A stretch of DNA of 64,000 bases from Pyruvatibacter sp. (GTDB lineage Bacteria > Pseudomonadota > Alphaproteobacteria > CGMCC-115125), in the NCBI RefSeq assembly GCF_040219635.1, contig NZ_JAVJSC010000009.1, positions 372,001-436,000 of the forward strand, in the 5' to 3' direction. Made by a program: the position numbers and the translations under genes. Shown here piece after piece: positions 42,894 through 50,096 of the stretch; position 1 is the first letter of the stretch, and each line of letters starts with the position of its first letter. The notes below the pieces were generated by a model. That model ran no database searches, was not told the origin of the DNA, and saw only the letters and a list, made by a program, of their open reading frames with translations.

Positions 42894-43802
42894 ATGCCTG
42901 TGAGTGATCCCGCCGTTACTGCCGACACCTATGTAAGCGAAGCCAACAAGACCCGCGCCGCCGACTGGTTTCGCCAGTTGCGCGACGAAATCTGCGCAAG
43001 CTTTGAAGCGCTGGAAAACGACTTGACCGGCACCAACGCCGACATGCCCGCGGGCCGCTTCGAGCGCACGCCCTGGCAACGCGGAGACAAGAACGAAGAT
43101 AAGGGCGGCGGCGAAATGTCGGTCATGAAAGGCCGCGTGTTTGAGAAAGTCGGCGTCCATATCTCAACGGTCTATGGCGAGTTCTCCGAGGAGTTTCGCA
43201 AACAGATCCCCGGCGCTGAAGAAGACCCGCGCTTTTGGGCCGGCGGCATTTCGCTGATCGCCCATATGTGGAACCCGCACGTGCCCGCTGTCCACATGAA
43301 CACCCGCCACGTTGTCACCACCAAGGGATGGTTCGGCGGTGGCGCAGACCTGACCCCCGTGCTGAACCGTTACCGCACCCAGGAGTTTGAGGACTCGATC
43401 GAGTTCCACGCCGCCATGAAAGCAGCCTGCGACCCGCACGGTGCCGATTATCACGAGCGTTTCAAAAAATGGTGCGACGAATACTTCTACCTGCCCCACC
43501 GCGACGAACCGCGCGGCATCGGCGGCATATTCTATGACCGCCACAACACCGGCGACTGGGATGCAGACTTTGCCTTCACCCAGGATGTCGGCCGCGCCTT
43601 CCGCGACACATATCCTGCACTGGTGCGCAAGCGCATGAATGATCCGTGGACGGATGAAGAGCGCGAGGAACAGTTGATCCGTCGCGGCCGCTACGTGGAG
43701 TTCAACCTGCTGTATGACCGCGGCACAACCTTCGGCCTCAAAACCGGCGGCAACGTAACCTCAATCCTGTCGTCCATGCCGCCCGAAGTGAAGTGGCCGT
43801 AG
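42894..43802 (+). CDS. hemF: oxygen-dependent coproporphyrinogen III oxidase
   Basis: A 302-residue HemF, carrying out the aerobic conversion of coproporphyrinogen III to protoporphyrinogen IX. Conserved: GGGEMSVMKGRVFEKVGVHIS, ISLIAHMWNPHVPAVHMNTRH, WFGGGADLTPVLNRY, CDEYFYLPHRDEPRGIGGIFYD, and RGRYVEFNLLYDRGTTFGLKTGG. It requires O2, which fits an aerobic lifestyle. Strong terminator follows. Confidence 0.96.
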   Translation: MPVSDPAVTADTYVSEANKTRAADWFRQLRDEICASFEALENDLTGTNADMPAGRFERTPWQRGDKNEDKGGGEMSVMKGRVFEKVGVHISTVYGEFSEEFRKQIPGAEEDPRFWAGGISLIAHMWNPHVPAVHMNTRHVVTTKGWFGGGADLTPVLNRYRTQEFEDSIEFHAAMKAACDPHGADYHERFKKWCDEYFYLPHRDEPRGIGGIFYDRHNTGDWDADFAFTQDVGRAFRDTYPALVRKRMNDPWTDEEREEQLIRRGRYVEFNLLYDRGTTFGLKTGGNVTSILSSMPPEVKWP

Positions 43803-43840
43803 CGGCTGTCCGCACACCGCAGACAGCACACCCAAAAAAC

Positions 43841-43878
43841 AAAGGGGACAGTCCGGGGGTAACGGACTGTCCCCTTTT
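43841..43878 (+). terminator. strong intrinsic terminator after hemF
   Basis: AAAGGGGACAGTCCG (43841-43855) pairs perfectly with CGGACTGTCCCCTTT, 7-base loop, ending in TTTT. The A-run on the other side makes it able to act on the minus strand too, where a YRG-repeat gene ends at 44019. Confidence 0.9.
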
Positions 43879-44018
43879 ATGGGGCTGCATCCCGTCTTCG
43901 GGGAAGGTGGATGAGCCGCAGTCCGGCGAGGAGAACGCGCTGCCGTTTTTATGTCCTGCTTGAAAATCAGTGTGGACAGGTCAGCGCAGCATACCGGACA
44001 TTTTTAAACCGTCGGACC

Positions 44019-44201
44019 TTAGTCCTTGTAGTCGGTGCCGCGATATTTCATGTCGCGTCCGTGCTTGGCATCTTCGTGATGTGCCTTGTACGAGGAACCG
44101 CGATAGTTGACCTTCTCGCCTTCCTTGTACTCGTGGTGGGCCTCAACATCCTTGTTGCCCTTTTTCACTTCTGTGCCGCGATAGATTTCTTTCTCAGACA
44201 T
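44019..44201 (-). CDS. small YRG-repeat protein (DUF4278-like)
   Basis: A 60-residue highly charged protein from MSEKEIYRGTEVKKGN. It has three YRG boxes (IYRGTEV, NYRGSSYKAHHE, KYRGTDYKD) spaced 25-28 residues apart and a second AHHE unit, so it is an internal triplication. YRG boxes recall DUF4278, a small family of unknown function. Cytoplasmic, no membrane helix. The larger frame to 44417 is not supported. Confidence 0.65.
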   Translation of the reverse strand: MSEKEIYRGTEVKKGNKDVEAHHEYKEGEKVNYRGSSYKAHHEDAKHGRDMKYRGTDYKD

Positions 44202-44483
44202 AGTTCTTACTCCCAAGTCGCAGGGCGGAAACGGCGCACACAGCGCAAAAACCGCATGAACGGTCCGCCTGGATTGCGAAACTGGATGGCGGTCGGTTTT
44301 TGCATCGGCCCTTCTTGCAAACCCTTGCCAGTTGGGAACGCTGAACGTCACGCCACGGTTGCTACAAATCGGCGTCCCCGAAAAAATCCGGCTGGCCGCT
44401 TTGAGCTTTTGACGCATGCCCGATGCGGCGGCTCGAAAGGTGACCTTTACAATTCCGCACCTTCTATGTTGGAGAGATTAACC
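44202..44483. other. intergenic sequence upstream of the YRG-repeat gene
   Basis: About 280 bases with no supported gene, 478 bases in all to the next confident start at 44680. ORFs in other frames here lack ribosome sites. The YRG gene promoter must be here but is not clear. Confidence 0.4.
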
Positions 44484-44618
44484 ATGTTGGCAACAGAAAA
44501 ACGCAAGCACAGACAACTTTTATTGGCCTTTCTGTCCTGCTCACATTCAAACTGCACAAGCATTATTCAAACAGATAAGAATGCCCAAAAGTGCAGCGCA
44601 ACAAAATTGCGGCTTTGA
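44484..44618 (+). CDS. possible 44-residue ORF
   Basis: MLATEKRKHRQLLLAFLSCS and further residues, with GGAGA at 44470-44474. A hydrophobic LLLAFLSCS patch is followed by a polar, Cys-rich tail. No family known; the ribosome site is the only support. Confidence 0.25.
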   Translation: MLATEKRKHRQLLLAFLSCSHSNCTSIIQTDKNAQKCSATKLRL

Positions 44619-44679
44619 CTATAATTTCAGCGCATTGACGCATCGCCCGGTTTTTGAGCACTGCTGACGGAACACACCC

Positions 44680-45108
44680 ATGGACCGAAAAAACACATCA
44701 CGACCATCAACAACCCTTAAGGCCGCAGTACTGGCCGCAGCACTGTATGTGGCCCTCGCATGGTCCGCAGGGTTCATCTTTGGCGTTGTCCGCGAACTGG
44801 CACTAAAGCCACTCATCGGCCCCGTATGGGCACAACTTGCCGAAGCCCCGGTGATGGCAATCGTCACATGGCTTGCCGCAGGCTACGTGCTGCGCAAACT
44901 TTCGCCCGCACCCCTTGCAACCGGCCTGCTGGCCGCAGCCGTCCTTATTGTCATAGAAACTGTTTTTGCACTGGGCATACGCGGCCAATCAGTGAGCGAC
45001 TATCTGGCCGCCTTCGACATGGCGCGCGGCACCGTTTTTCCGCTGCTCATCATCTGGTTTGCAATCGCCCCGTGGGTACGCGCGCAATATGGCTCCCGGC
45101 GCGCCTAA
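44680..45108 (+). CDS. integral membrane protein, unknown function
   Basis: A 142-residue protein with four transmembrane helices (about 13-35, 50-70, 80-98 and 115-132). The loops are short; GFIFGVVRELALKPLIGP and WLAAGYVLRK are noteworthy. I do not recognise the family. The stop TAA overlaps the TAG stop of the convergent CCA gene (CTAA). Confidence 0.65.
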   Translation: MDRKNTSRPSTTLKAAVLAAALYVALAWSAGFIFGVVRELALKPLIGPVWAQLAEAPVMAIVTWLAAGYVLRKLSPAPLATGLLAAAVLIVIETVFALGIRGQSVSDYLAAFDMARGTVFPLLIIWFAIAPWVRAQYGSRRA

Positions 45109-46352
45109 TACACCGTCGCCTGCACCACCGCCTTGAGGCGCTCGATGATGGAAAACTCATCTTCCGTAAAGTCGGAGTCGATCCACCATTCCTCCACCTC
45201 GGCGCGCACCCGGCCCACGTCGGGGCCTTCGGGTACGCCGGCGGCTTTTATCATTGAGCCGGTGAGCGGCAGTTCAGGACGGTCCCAGCTATCGGCCATT
45301 GCCAGCAGCGCGCGCCACTGGAAGGCGTTGGTGGTCTTGCCATCGTCCGCCCAGCCCAGCATTACCCGGTCCTTGAACAACTCAAGGCCCATGCTGTAGA
45401 GCGCCCGGCGCACCTCGCGCATGGACAGGTAGCAAACAATTTTTGTGGTGTCGGTGTGCATGGCGACGATGCGCGCGGCATCCGACTTGGACAATTTCAG
45501 GCGCGCTGCAACGCTGTGCGCGGCATCTGCGTCCGCCAGCAAGGCACCAAGGCGCAACACCGGGTCGCTCGAAAAAAGCTGTGTCGTTTCAATGTCGAGA
45601 ACGCGTTCGAACCTGTCGAGCCGCGCGGCTTCGGGCAGCACGTCGCTCAGAATGCCCGCCGCCGCCATGGCCCGCAGCACCGGCATTGCGCCGTCGGCAC
45701 CCAGCAGCTTCATCAGTTCAGCACGTACCCGCTCGGCTGAAAGTCTTGCAAGGCCCTGGCGGCCCGCAGCGCAGGCCGCAAGACCCTCCGCATCCAGATC
45801 ACCCTTGCCGTAGCCTGCGTGAAACCGGAAGAAACGCAAAATCCGCAGATAGTCTTCTTCAATGCGCGCGGCAGCGTCGCCAATAAACCGCACCCGCCCC
45901 GCCTTGAGGTCGTCATAGCCGCCCAGCGGATCATGCACAGTGCCATCCGCATCCGCATACAGCGCGTTCATGGTGAAGTCGCGGCGCTCGGCATCGGCCT
46001 GCCAGTCGCCGGTAAACGCAACATCCGCATGGCGGCCATCGGTTGCCACATCCACCCGCAGCGTTGTCACTTCAAAGGAGCGGTTTGCGCCCACGGCCAT
46101 CACGGTGCCGTGGTCAATGCCAACCGGCACAACCTTAAAGCCTGCGGCTTCGAGCTTGGCCGTTGCGGCAGCCGGGTCATCACTGGTGGCAATGTCAACG
46201 TCGTGCACATCCATCCGCAGCAATGCGTTGCGCACACAGCCGCCAACAAAACGCGCCGTCGCGTCACCAGCATTGAGCGCCGCCATCACATTTTGCGTGT
46301 CGTCTTCGCGCAGCCATATCTGATGTTCAATAGAGGGAATCTGAGCTGACAT
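45105..46352 (-). CDS. cca: CCA tRNA nucleotidyltransferase/poly(A) polymerase family protein
   Basis: A 415-residue class II nucleotidyltransferase. The head domain has RFVGGCVRNALLRMDVHDVDIATSDDP (the DxD catalytic pair) and VVPVGIDHGTVMAV; the RNA-binding neck has RRDFTMNALYADADG and RFIGDAAARIEEDYLRILRFFRFHAGYG. It adds CCA to tRNA 3' ends (or poly(A)). It leads into the DUF6111-NUDIX-DUF1285 cluster seen next to cca in many alphaproteobacteria, as far as I recall. Confidence 0.92.
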   Translation of the reverse strand: MSAQIPSIEHQIWLREDDTQNVMAALNAGDATARFVGGCVRNALLRMDVHDVDIATSDDPAAATAKLEAAGFKVVPVGIDHGTVMAVGANRSFEVTTLRVDVATDGRHADVAFTGDWQADAERRDFTMNALYADADGTVHDPLGGYDDLKAGRVRFIGDAAARIEEDYLRILRFFRFHAGYGKGDLDAEGLAACAAGRQGLARLSAERVRAELMKLLGADGAMPVLRAMAAAGILSDVLPEAARLDRFERVLDIETTQLFSSDPVLRLGALLADADAAHSVAARLKLSKSDAARIVAMHTDTTKIVCYLSMREVRRALYSMGLELFKDRVMLGWADDGKTTNAFQWRALLAMADSWDRPELPLTGSMIKAAGVPEGPDVGRVRAEVEEWWIDSDFTEDEFSIIERLKAVVQATVY

Positions 46353-46394
46353 GTTGAAGTCACTCCCGTCGTGGTTCTTTTTTATTGAGGCGCG

Positions 46395-46664
46395 CTATTC
46401 AACGCGGCCCGGAATAATCTGCCCGTCTTCAAAGCGCGGCGGAACATACGTGCCCTCGCCTGCCGGGTCGCCGGTAAATACGGCCATATAGATGAGCGCC
46501 ACAGCCACAAGGGCCGTACCCGCCAACACCAGCCCCGCAATTGGCGCATCACGAAACACACCGCCGGACGACAGTTGTTTGCGTTTCATCACGACAACGT
46601 AAAACGCCCACACCACAAACGGCGTAGCGAACAAGGCAAGCTGTATCAACACAACGCGCAGCAT
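46395..46664 (-). CDS. DUF6111-like small membrane protein
   Basis: An 89-residue two-helix protein (MLRVVLIQLALFATPFVVWAFYV and IAGLVLAGTALVAVALIYMAVF) with a short C-terminal tail, GTYVPPRFEDGQIIPGRVE, that is the family mark of DUF6111. Function unknown. It lies between cca and the NUDIX gene on the same strand. Confidence 0.8.
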   Translation of the reverse strand: MLRVVLIQLALFATPFVVWAFYVVVMKRKQLSSGGVFRDAPIAGLVLAGTALVAVALIYMAVFTGDPAGEGTYVPPRFEDGQIIPGRVE

Positions 46665-46730
46665 GAAAAAATCCTCACCTAAACCTCTTGATGCAGATTG
46701 CCCGCACCACTCTCTTGCGGATGCAGGGTC

Positions 46731-47372
46731 TCATACAGATGCAGGGGCAAAACTGCGTTCATACAAATTGACAATCATGCCCGCCGTTGCGCCCCAGATG
46801 TAATGCCCATCATAGGGCATGGCAAAAAACGTGCGCTTCTTGCCCTGCCAGCGGGCTGAATGCCGTTCGTGATTGTCCGGGTTCATCAAAAACGCCAGCG
46901 GCACTTCAAACACCTCGTCCACTTCGGCAGGGTTGAGGGTCAGTGTGAAGCCCGGCGTCACAAACCCTACAACCGGCACCACGCGAAACCGCGTGCCTGT
47001 CTCATAGGGGTCCAGAAAACCCGCCACCTCCACAAAGCTGCGATCAAGGCCCACTTCCTCCTCGGCCTCGCGCAAGGCGGCATCCACTGCATCCGCATCT
47101 TCCGGGTCAATGCGCCCGCCGGGAAACGCCACCTGCCCCGCATGGCTGGACAGGTCGCCCGCGCGCTCGGTCAGCAACACATGAATGCCGTCAGGCCGCT
47201 CAATCAGAGGGACCAGCACGGCAGCTTCCTTTATGGCCTTGCTCTCATCAATGTCATCGCGATCATTGAGCCGGAAATCGCCGTTAAGACTGGCATCTGT
47301 CTCGCTCAGCACCGGCGCTGAGGCCCGAAGGCCCGCAGTCAGCTTTGCGCGAAAATCTGAAGACGGCACCAC
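46731..47372 (-). CDS. CoA pyrophosphatase, NUDIX family
   Basis: A 213-residue NUDIX hydrolase. The box is GGRIDPEDADAVDAALREAEEEVGLD, preceded by the UPF0035/NudL-type VLLTERAGDLSSHAGQVAFPG, which marks CoA pyrophosphatases. It should cleave CoA to 4'-phosphopantetheine and 3',5'-ADP. GTG start at 47372, six bases after the DUF1285 stop; coupled to it. Confidence 0.88.
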   Translation of the reverse strand: MVPSSDFRAKLTAGLRASAPVLSETDASLNGDFRLNDRDDIDESKAIKEAAVLVPLIERPDGIHVLLTERAGDLSSHAGQVAFPGGRIDPEDADAVDAALREAEEEVGLDRSFVEVAGFLDPYETGTRFRVVPVVGFVTPGFTLTLNPAEVDEVFEVPLAFLMNPDNHERHSARWQGKKRTFFAMPYDGHYIWGATAGMIVNLYERSFAPASV

Positions 47373-47378
47373 GTGTCT

Positions 47379-47999
47379 TTACCCCGTTACTTCCGACATG
47401 CGCTGCATTCTGAAAAACACACCACCGCTCCAGACCCCGAACCACGCCTCACCATCCACCGTGTGTTCCGCGCCCAGCTCCACCAGTTCATAATAGACGG
47501 CGCGGTTGATGCGCGCGTCGAGCGCCCGCCTACCCTCACCGCGTATATGCATATAGGGCGCAGGCTCACCTGTCTTGTCATCAATCTCGAAGCGGATGGC
47601 ATGGTCAGGCCCTGCTACCGCCACATCACCAACAGATGTTGTGAATGCAAGCGTGCGTGCCTCGCCATCGCCCGCAGCCTCAAGCGCCACCACCACAAAG
47701 GGCACATCTTCCACATGGATTTGCGCCTGCTCGGCGGGTGTCACCAGATGATACGAGCCGTCGTCTTCACGCCGCAGGATGGACGCAAACAGTTTCACCA
47801 GCTTGCGCCGTGTAATTTCAGACCCCTGATAGTGCCAGGAACCGTCGCGGGCGATTCGCATATCAATGGTGTGTTTGCGCTCCGGGTGCCACTTTTCCAC
47901 CGGCGGCAGGCCCGCGCGCGCTGCCAACTCAGCTTCCTTCAGCCCCATCACGGCTTTTTCAACGGATTCATCGTCTTTGGCGTCATTCGTCTGGGTCAT
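47379..47999 (-). CDS. DUF1285 domain protein
   Basis: A 206-residue protein of the DUF1285 family. Features: PPVEKWHPERKHTIDMRIARDGSWHYQGSEITRRKLVKLFASILRREDDGSYHLVTPAE, which is the family block, then a second beta domain with FFRMQRM at the end. Cytoplasmic, function unknown. First gene of the minus-strand cluster; divergent from moxR. Confidence 0.9.
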   Translation of the reverse strand: MTQTNDAKDDESVEKAVMGLKEAELAARAGLPPVEKWHPERKHTIDMRIARDGSWHYQGSEITRRKLVKLFASILRREDDGSYHLVTPAEQAQIHVEDVPFVVVALEAAGDGEARTLAFTTSVGDVAVAGPDHAIRFEIDDKTGEPAPYMHIRGEGRRALDARINRAVYYELVELGAEHTVDGEAWFGVWSGGVFFRMQRMSEVTG

Positions 48000-48110
48000 C
48001 GCACTCGCTTTTGGGCTAGGGTCATAATCTGAACACAGGCGTTTTTGACAACGCTCGTCCCCACTTGTTCCCGGCTCGCCGGAGATCGCTGTCAGAGTAT
48101 ATGTAGGGCC

Positions 48111-49109
48111 ATGACCTCACTGAGTGAAGCAAACGACGATGTAATCCGCGCGGTTGAACACACCGGCGAGCAGATCGCCCGTGTAAAAGAAGGCATTGGC
48201 CGTCTGGTGTTTGGCCAGGAACAGGTGGTTGAGCGGGTGCTCATCACCATTCTGGCAGGCGGCCACGGCCTGCTGGTGGGCGTACCCGGCCTCGCCAAGA
48301 CCCGCCTCGTCCATACCACCGGCATTGTGCTGGGCCTGTTCGACCGCCGCATCCAGTTCACACCCGACCTGATGCCCGGCGACATTGTGGGCTCCGAAGT
48401 GCTGGAGGAAGCCGACAACGGCCGCCGCGCGTTCCGCTTCATTCAGGGTCCGGTGTTTTGCCAGTTGCTGATGGCCGACGAAATCAACCGCGCCAGCCCG
48501 CGCACCCAGTCAGCCTTGTTGCAGGCCATGCAGGAGCGGCACGTGACCGTGGCCGGCCAGCGCCATGAACTGCCGCGCCCGTTTCATGTGCTCGCCACCC
48601 AAAACCCGCTGGAGCAGGAAGGCACCTACCCCCTGCCCGAAGCCCAGCTTGACCGTTTCCTGATGCAGATCGACGTCAACTACCCGGACCTCGACGCTGA
48701 ACGCCGCATGTTGCTGGAAACAACCGGCGACGCGGAAGCCACCGCCGTGGCTGTGATGCGCGACGACGATGTGGAAGCCGCCCAGCGTCTTGTAAGGCGT
48801 ATGCCGGTGGGCGAAAGCGTGGTGGATGCCATTTTGCAGCTTGTGCGCAGCGCCCGCCCCGAAGAAACCGAGCTTGAAGAAGTGCGCAACACTGTAGCCT
48901 GGGGCCCCGGTCCGCGCGCCAGCCAGGCGCTGATGCTGGCCGTGCGCGCCCGCGCCCTGATGGATGGCCGCTACGCCCCCAGCGTTGACGATGTGGTGGA
49001 ACTCGCAGACCCGATCTTGCGCCACCGCATGGCATTGTCATTTGCCGCCCGCGCCGAAGGCACAACCGTGTCCGGCGTCATTGACCGGCTCTGCCGGCCA
49101 TTCCGCTAG
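48111..49109 (+). CDS. MoxR-family AAA+ ATPase
   Basis: A 332-residue MoxR AAA+ protein. Walker A is GVPGLAKTRL, Walker B LLMADEINRASPRTQSALLQAMQE, sensor 1 FHVLATQNPLEQEGTYPLPEAQLDRF, and a C-terminal lid. MoxR proteins act as chaperones for von Willebrand (VWA) proteins. The operon continues with DUF58, DUF4159 and a large membrane protein, the usual partners. ATG 48111 is preferred to 48045. Confidence 0.93.
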   Translation: MTSLSEANDDVIRAVEHTGEQIARVKEGIGRLVFGQEQVVERVLITILAGGHGLLVGVPGLAKTRLVHTTGIVLGLFDRRIQFTPDLMPGDIVGSEVLEEADNGRRAFRFIQGPVFCQLLMADEINRASPRTQSALLQAMQERHVTVAGQRHELPRPFHVLATQNPLEQEGTYPLPEAQLDRFLMQIDVNYPDLDAERRMLLETTGDAEATAVAVMRDDDVEAAQRLVRRMPVGESVVDAILQLVRSARPEETELEEVRNTVAWGPGPRASQALMLAVRARALMDGRYAPSVDDVVELADPILRHRMALSFAARAEGTTVSGVIDRLCRPFR

Positions 49110-49129
49110 GCGGCGGGGGAACACCACGC

Positions 49130-50089
49130 ATGGCCCGCCACACCAGGCCAGATCACGAGACCCCGGCGCAGGCAGGCCGCGACGGCTCGGTCTATGGCCG
49201 CACCCCCCAGCGCCGCGAAGCGGAGGAACTGGCCGACGCCCTGCCGCCGCTGCTTGTGGAAGCCGAGCGTATTGCCGCCACCGTTGCGCCCGGTATGCAC
49301 GGACGCCGCCGCACCGGACCCGGTGAAACCTTCTGGCAGTTTCGCCGCTACGAACAAACCGACAGTGCCCACCTTGTGGACTGGCGGCAGTCCGCCCGCT
49401 CCGACAAGCTGTATGTGCGCGAGCACGAATGGGAGGCGGCCGAAACCGTGTGGCTGTGGCGCGATGCGTCCGCGTCGATGGCCTACACCTCAGGCAAACG
49501 CACCCCCACCAAACAGGACCGCGCCACCGTCATTACCCTTGCCGTCGCCACACTTCTTGTGCGCGCAGGCGAGCGCATCGGCGCGCTGGGAGAACCATTG
49601 CCGCCTGCGACCGGGCGCACAGCATTGCGACGACTGGCCCATCACTACGGGTCAGGCAGCGCGAGCAGCGCAAGCGACATTCCCGACGCCGCCCTGCCAC
49701 GCTTCTCGCGTGCGGTGATGGTCAGCGACTTTTTGTCAGACCCCGCCGACATTGCCGCCCGCATTCAAAGCCACGCCACCGCAGGCGTACGCGGACACCT
49801 GTTGCAGGTGCTGGACCCTGCCGAAGAAGACCTGCCATTTTCAGGCCGCACGGAGTTTGAGGGCGTGGAGGAAGATCAGCGTCTTACCTTCGGGCGCACC
49901 GAAACCGTGCGTGGCGCCTATCACGCCAGGCTTGAAGCGCACCGCGCCAGCCTGCGCGCCGGTGCCCGCCGCTTCGGCTGGACATTCACCACCCACCGCA
50001 CCGACCGCCCACCCCAAACCGCCGTACTGGCGTTGCACGCAGCCCTTTCCGGCGCACCGATTCCGCAAGCCGCAACGAGCGCGGGGTAA
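49130..50089 (+). CDS. DUF58 domain protein
   Basis: A 319-residue DUF58 protein, a VWA-like domain usually encoded next to moxR. HGRRRTGPGETFWQFRRYEQTDSAHLVDWRQSARSDKLYVREHEWEAAETVWLWRDASASM includes the family hallmark and a DxSxS-like MIDAS (DASAS). It precedes the DUF4159 gene by seven bases. Confidence 0.92.
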   Translation: MARHTRPDHETPAQAGRDGSVYGRTPQRREAEELADALPPLLVEAERIAATVAPGMHGRRRTGPGETFWQFRRYEQTDSAHLVDWRQSARSDKLYVREHEWEAAETVWLWRDASASMAYTSGKRTPTKQDRATVITLAVATLLVRAGERIGALGEPLPPATGRTALRRLAHHYGSGSASSASDIPDAALPRFSRAVMVSDFLSDPADIAARIQSHATAGVRGHLLQVLDPAEEDLPFSGRTEFEGVEEDQRLTFGRTETVRGAYHARLEAHRASLRAGARRFGWTFTTHRTDRPPQTAVLALHAALSGAPIPQAATSAG

Positions 50090-50096
50090 TGCGGCC

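Noticed and set aside
43911..44618. 235-residue plus ORF with a hydrophobic stretch
   Set aside because: The hydrophobic part is the antisense of the YRG-repeat gene; the rest has no protein-like pattern. Only the last 44 codons have a ribosome site and are kept as a weak small ORF.
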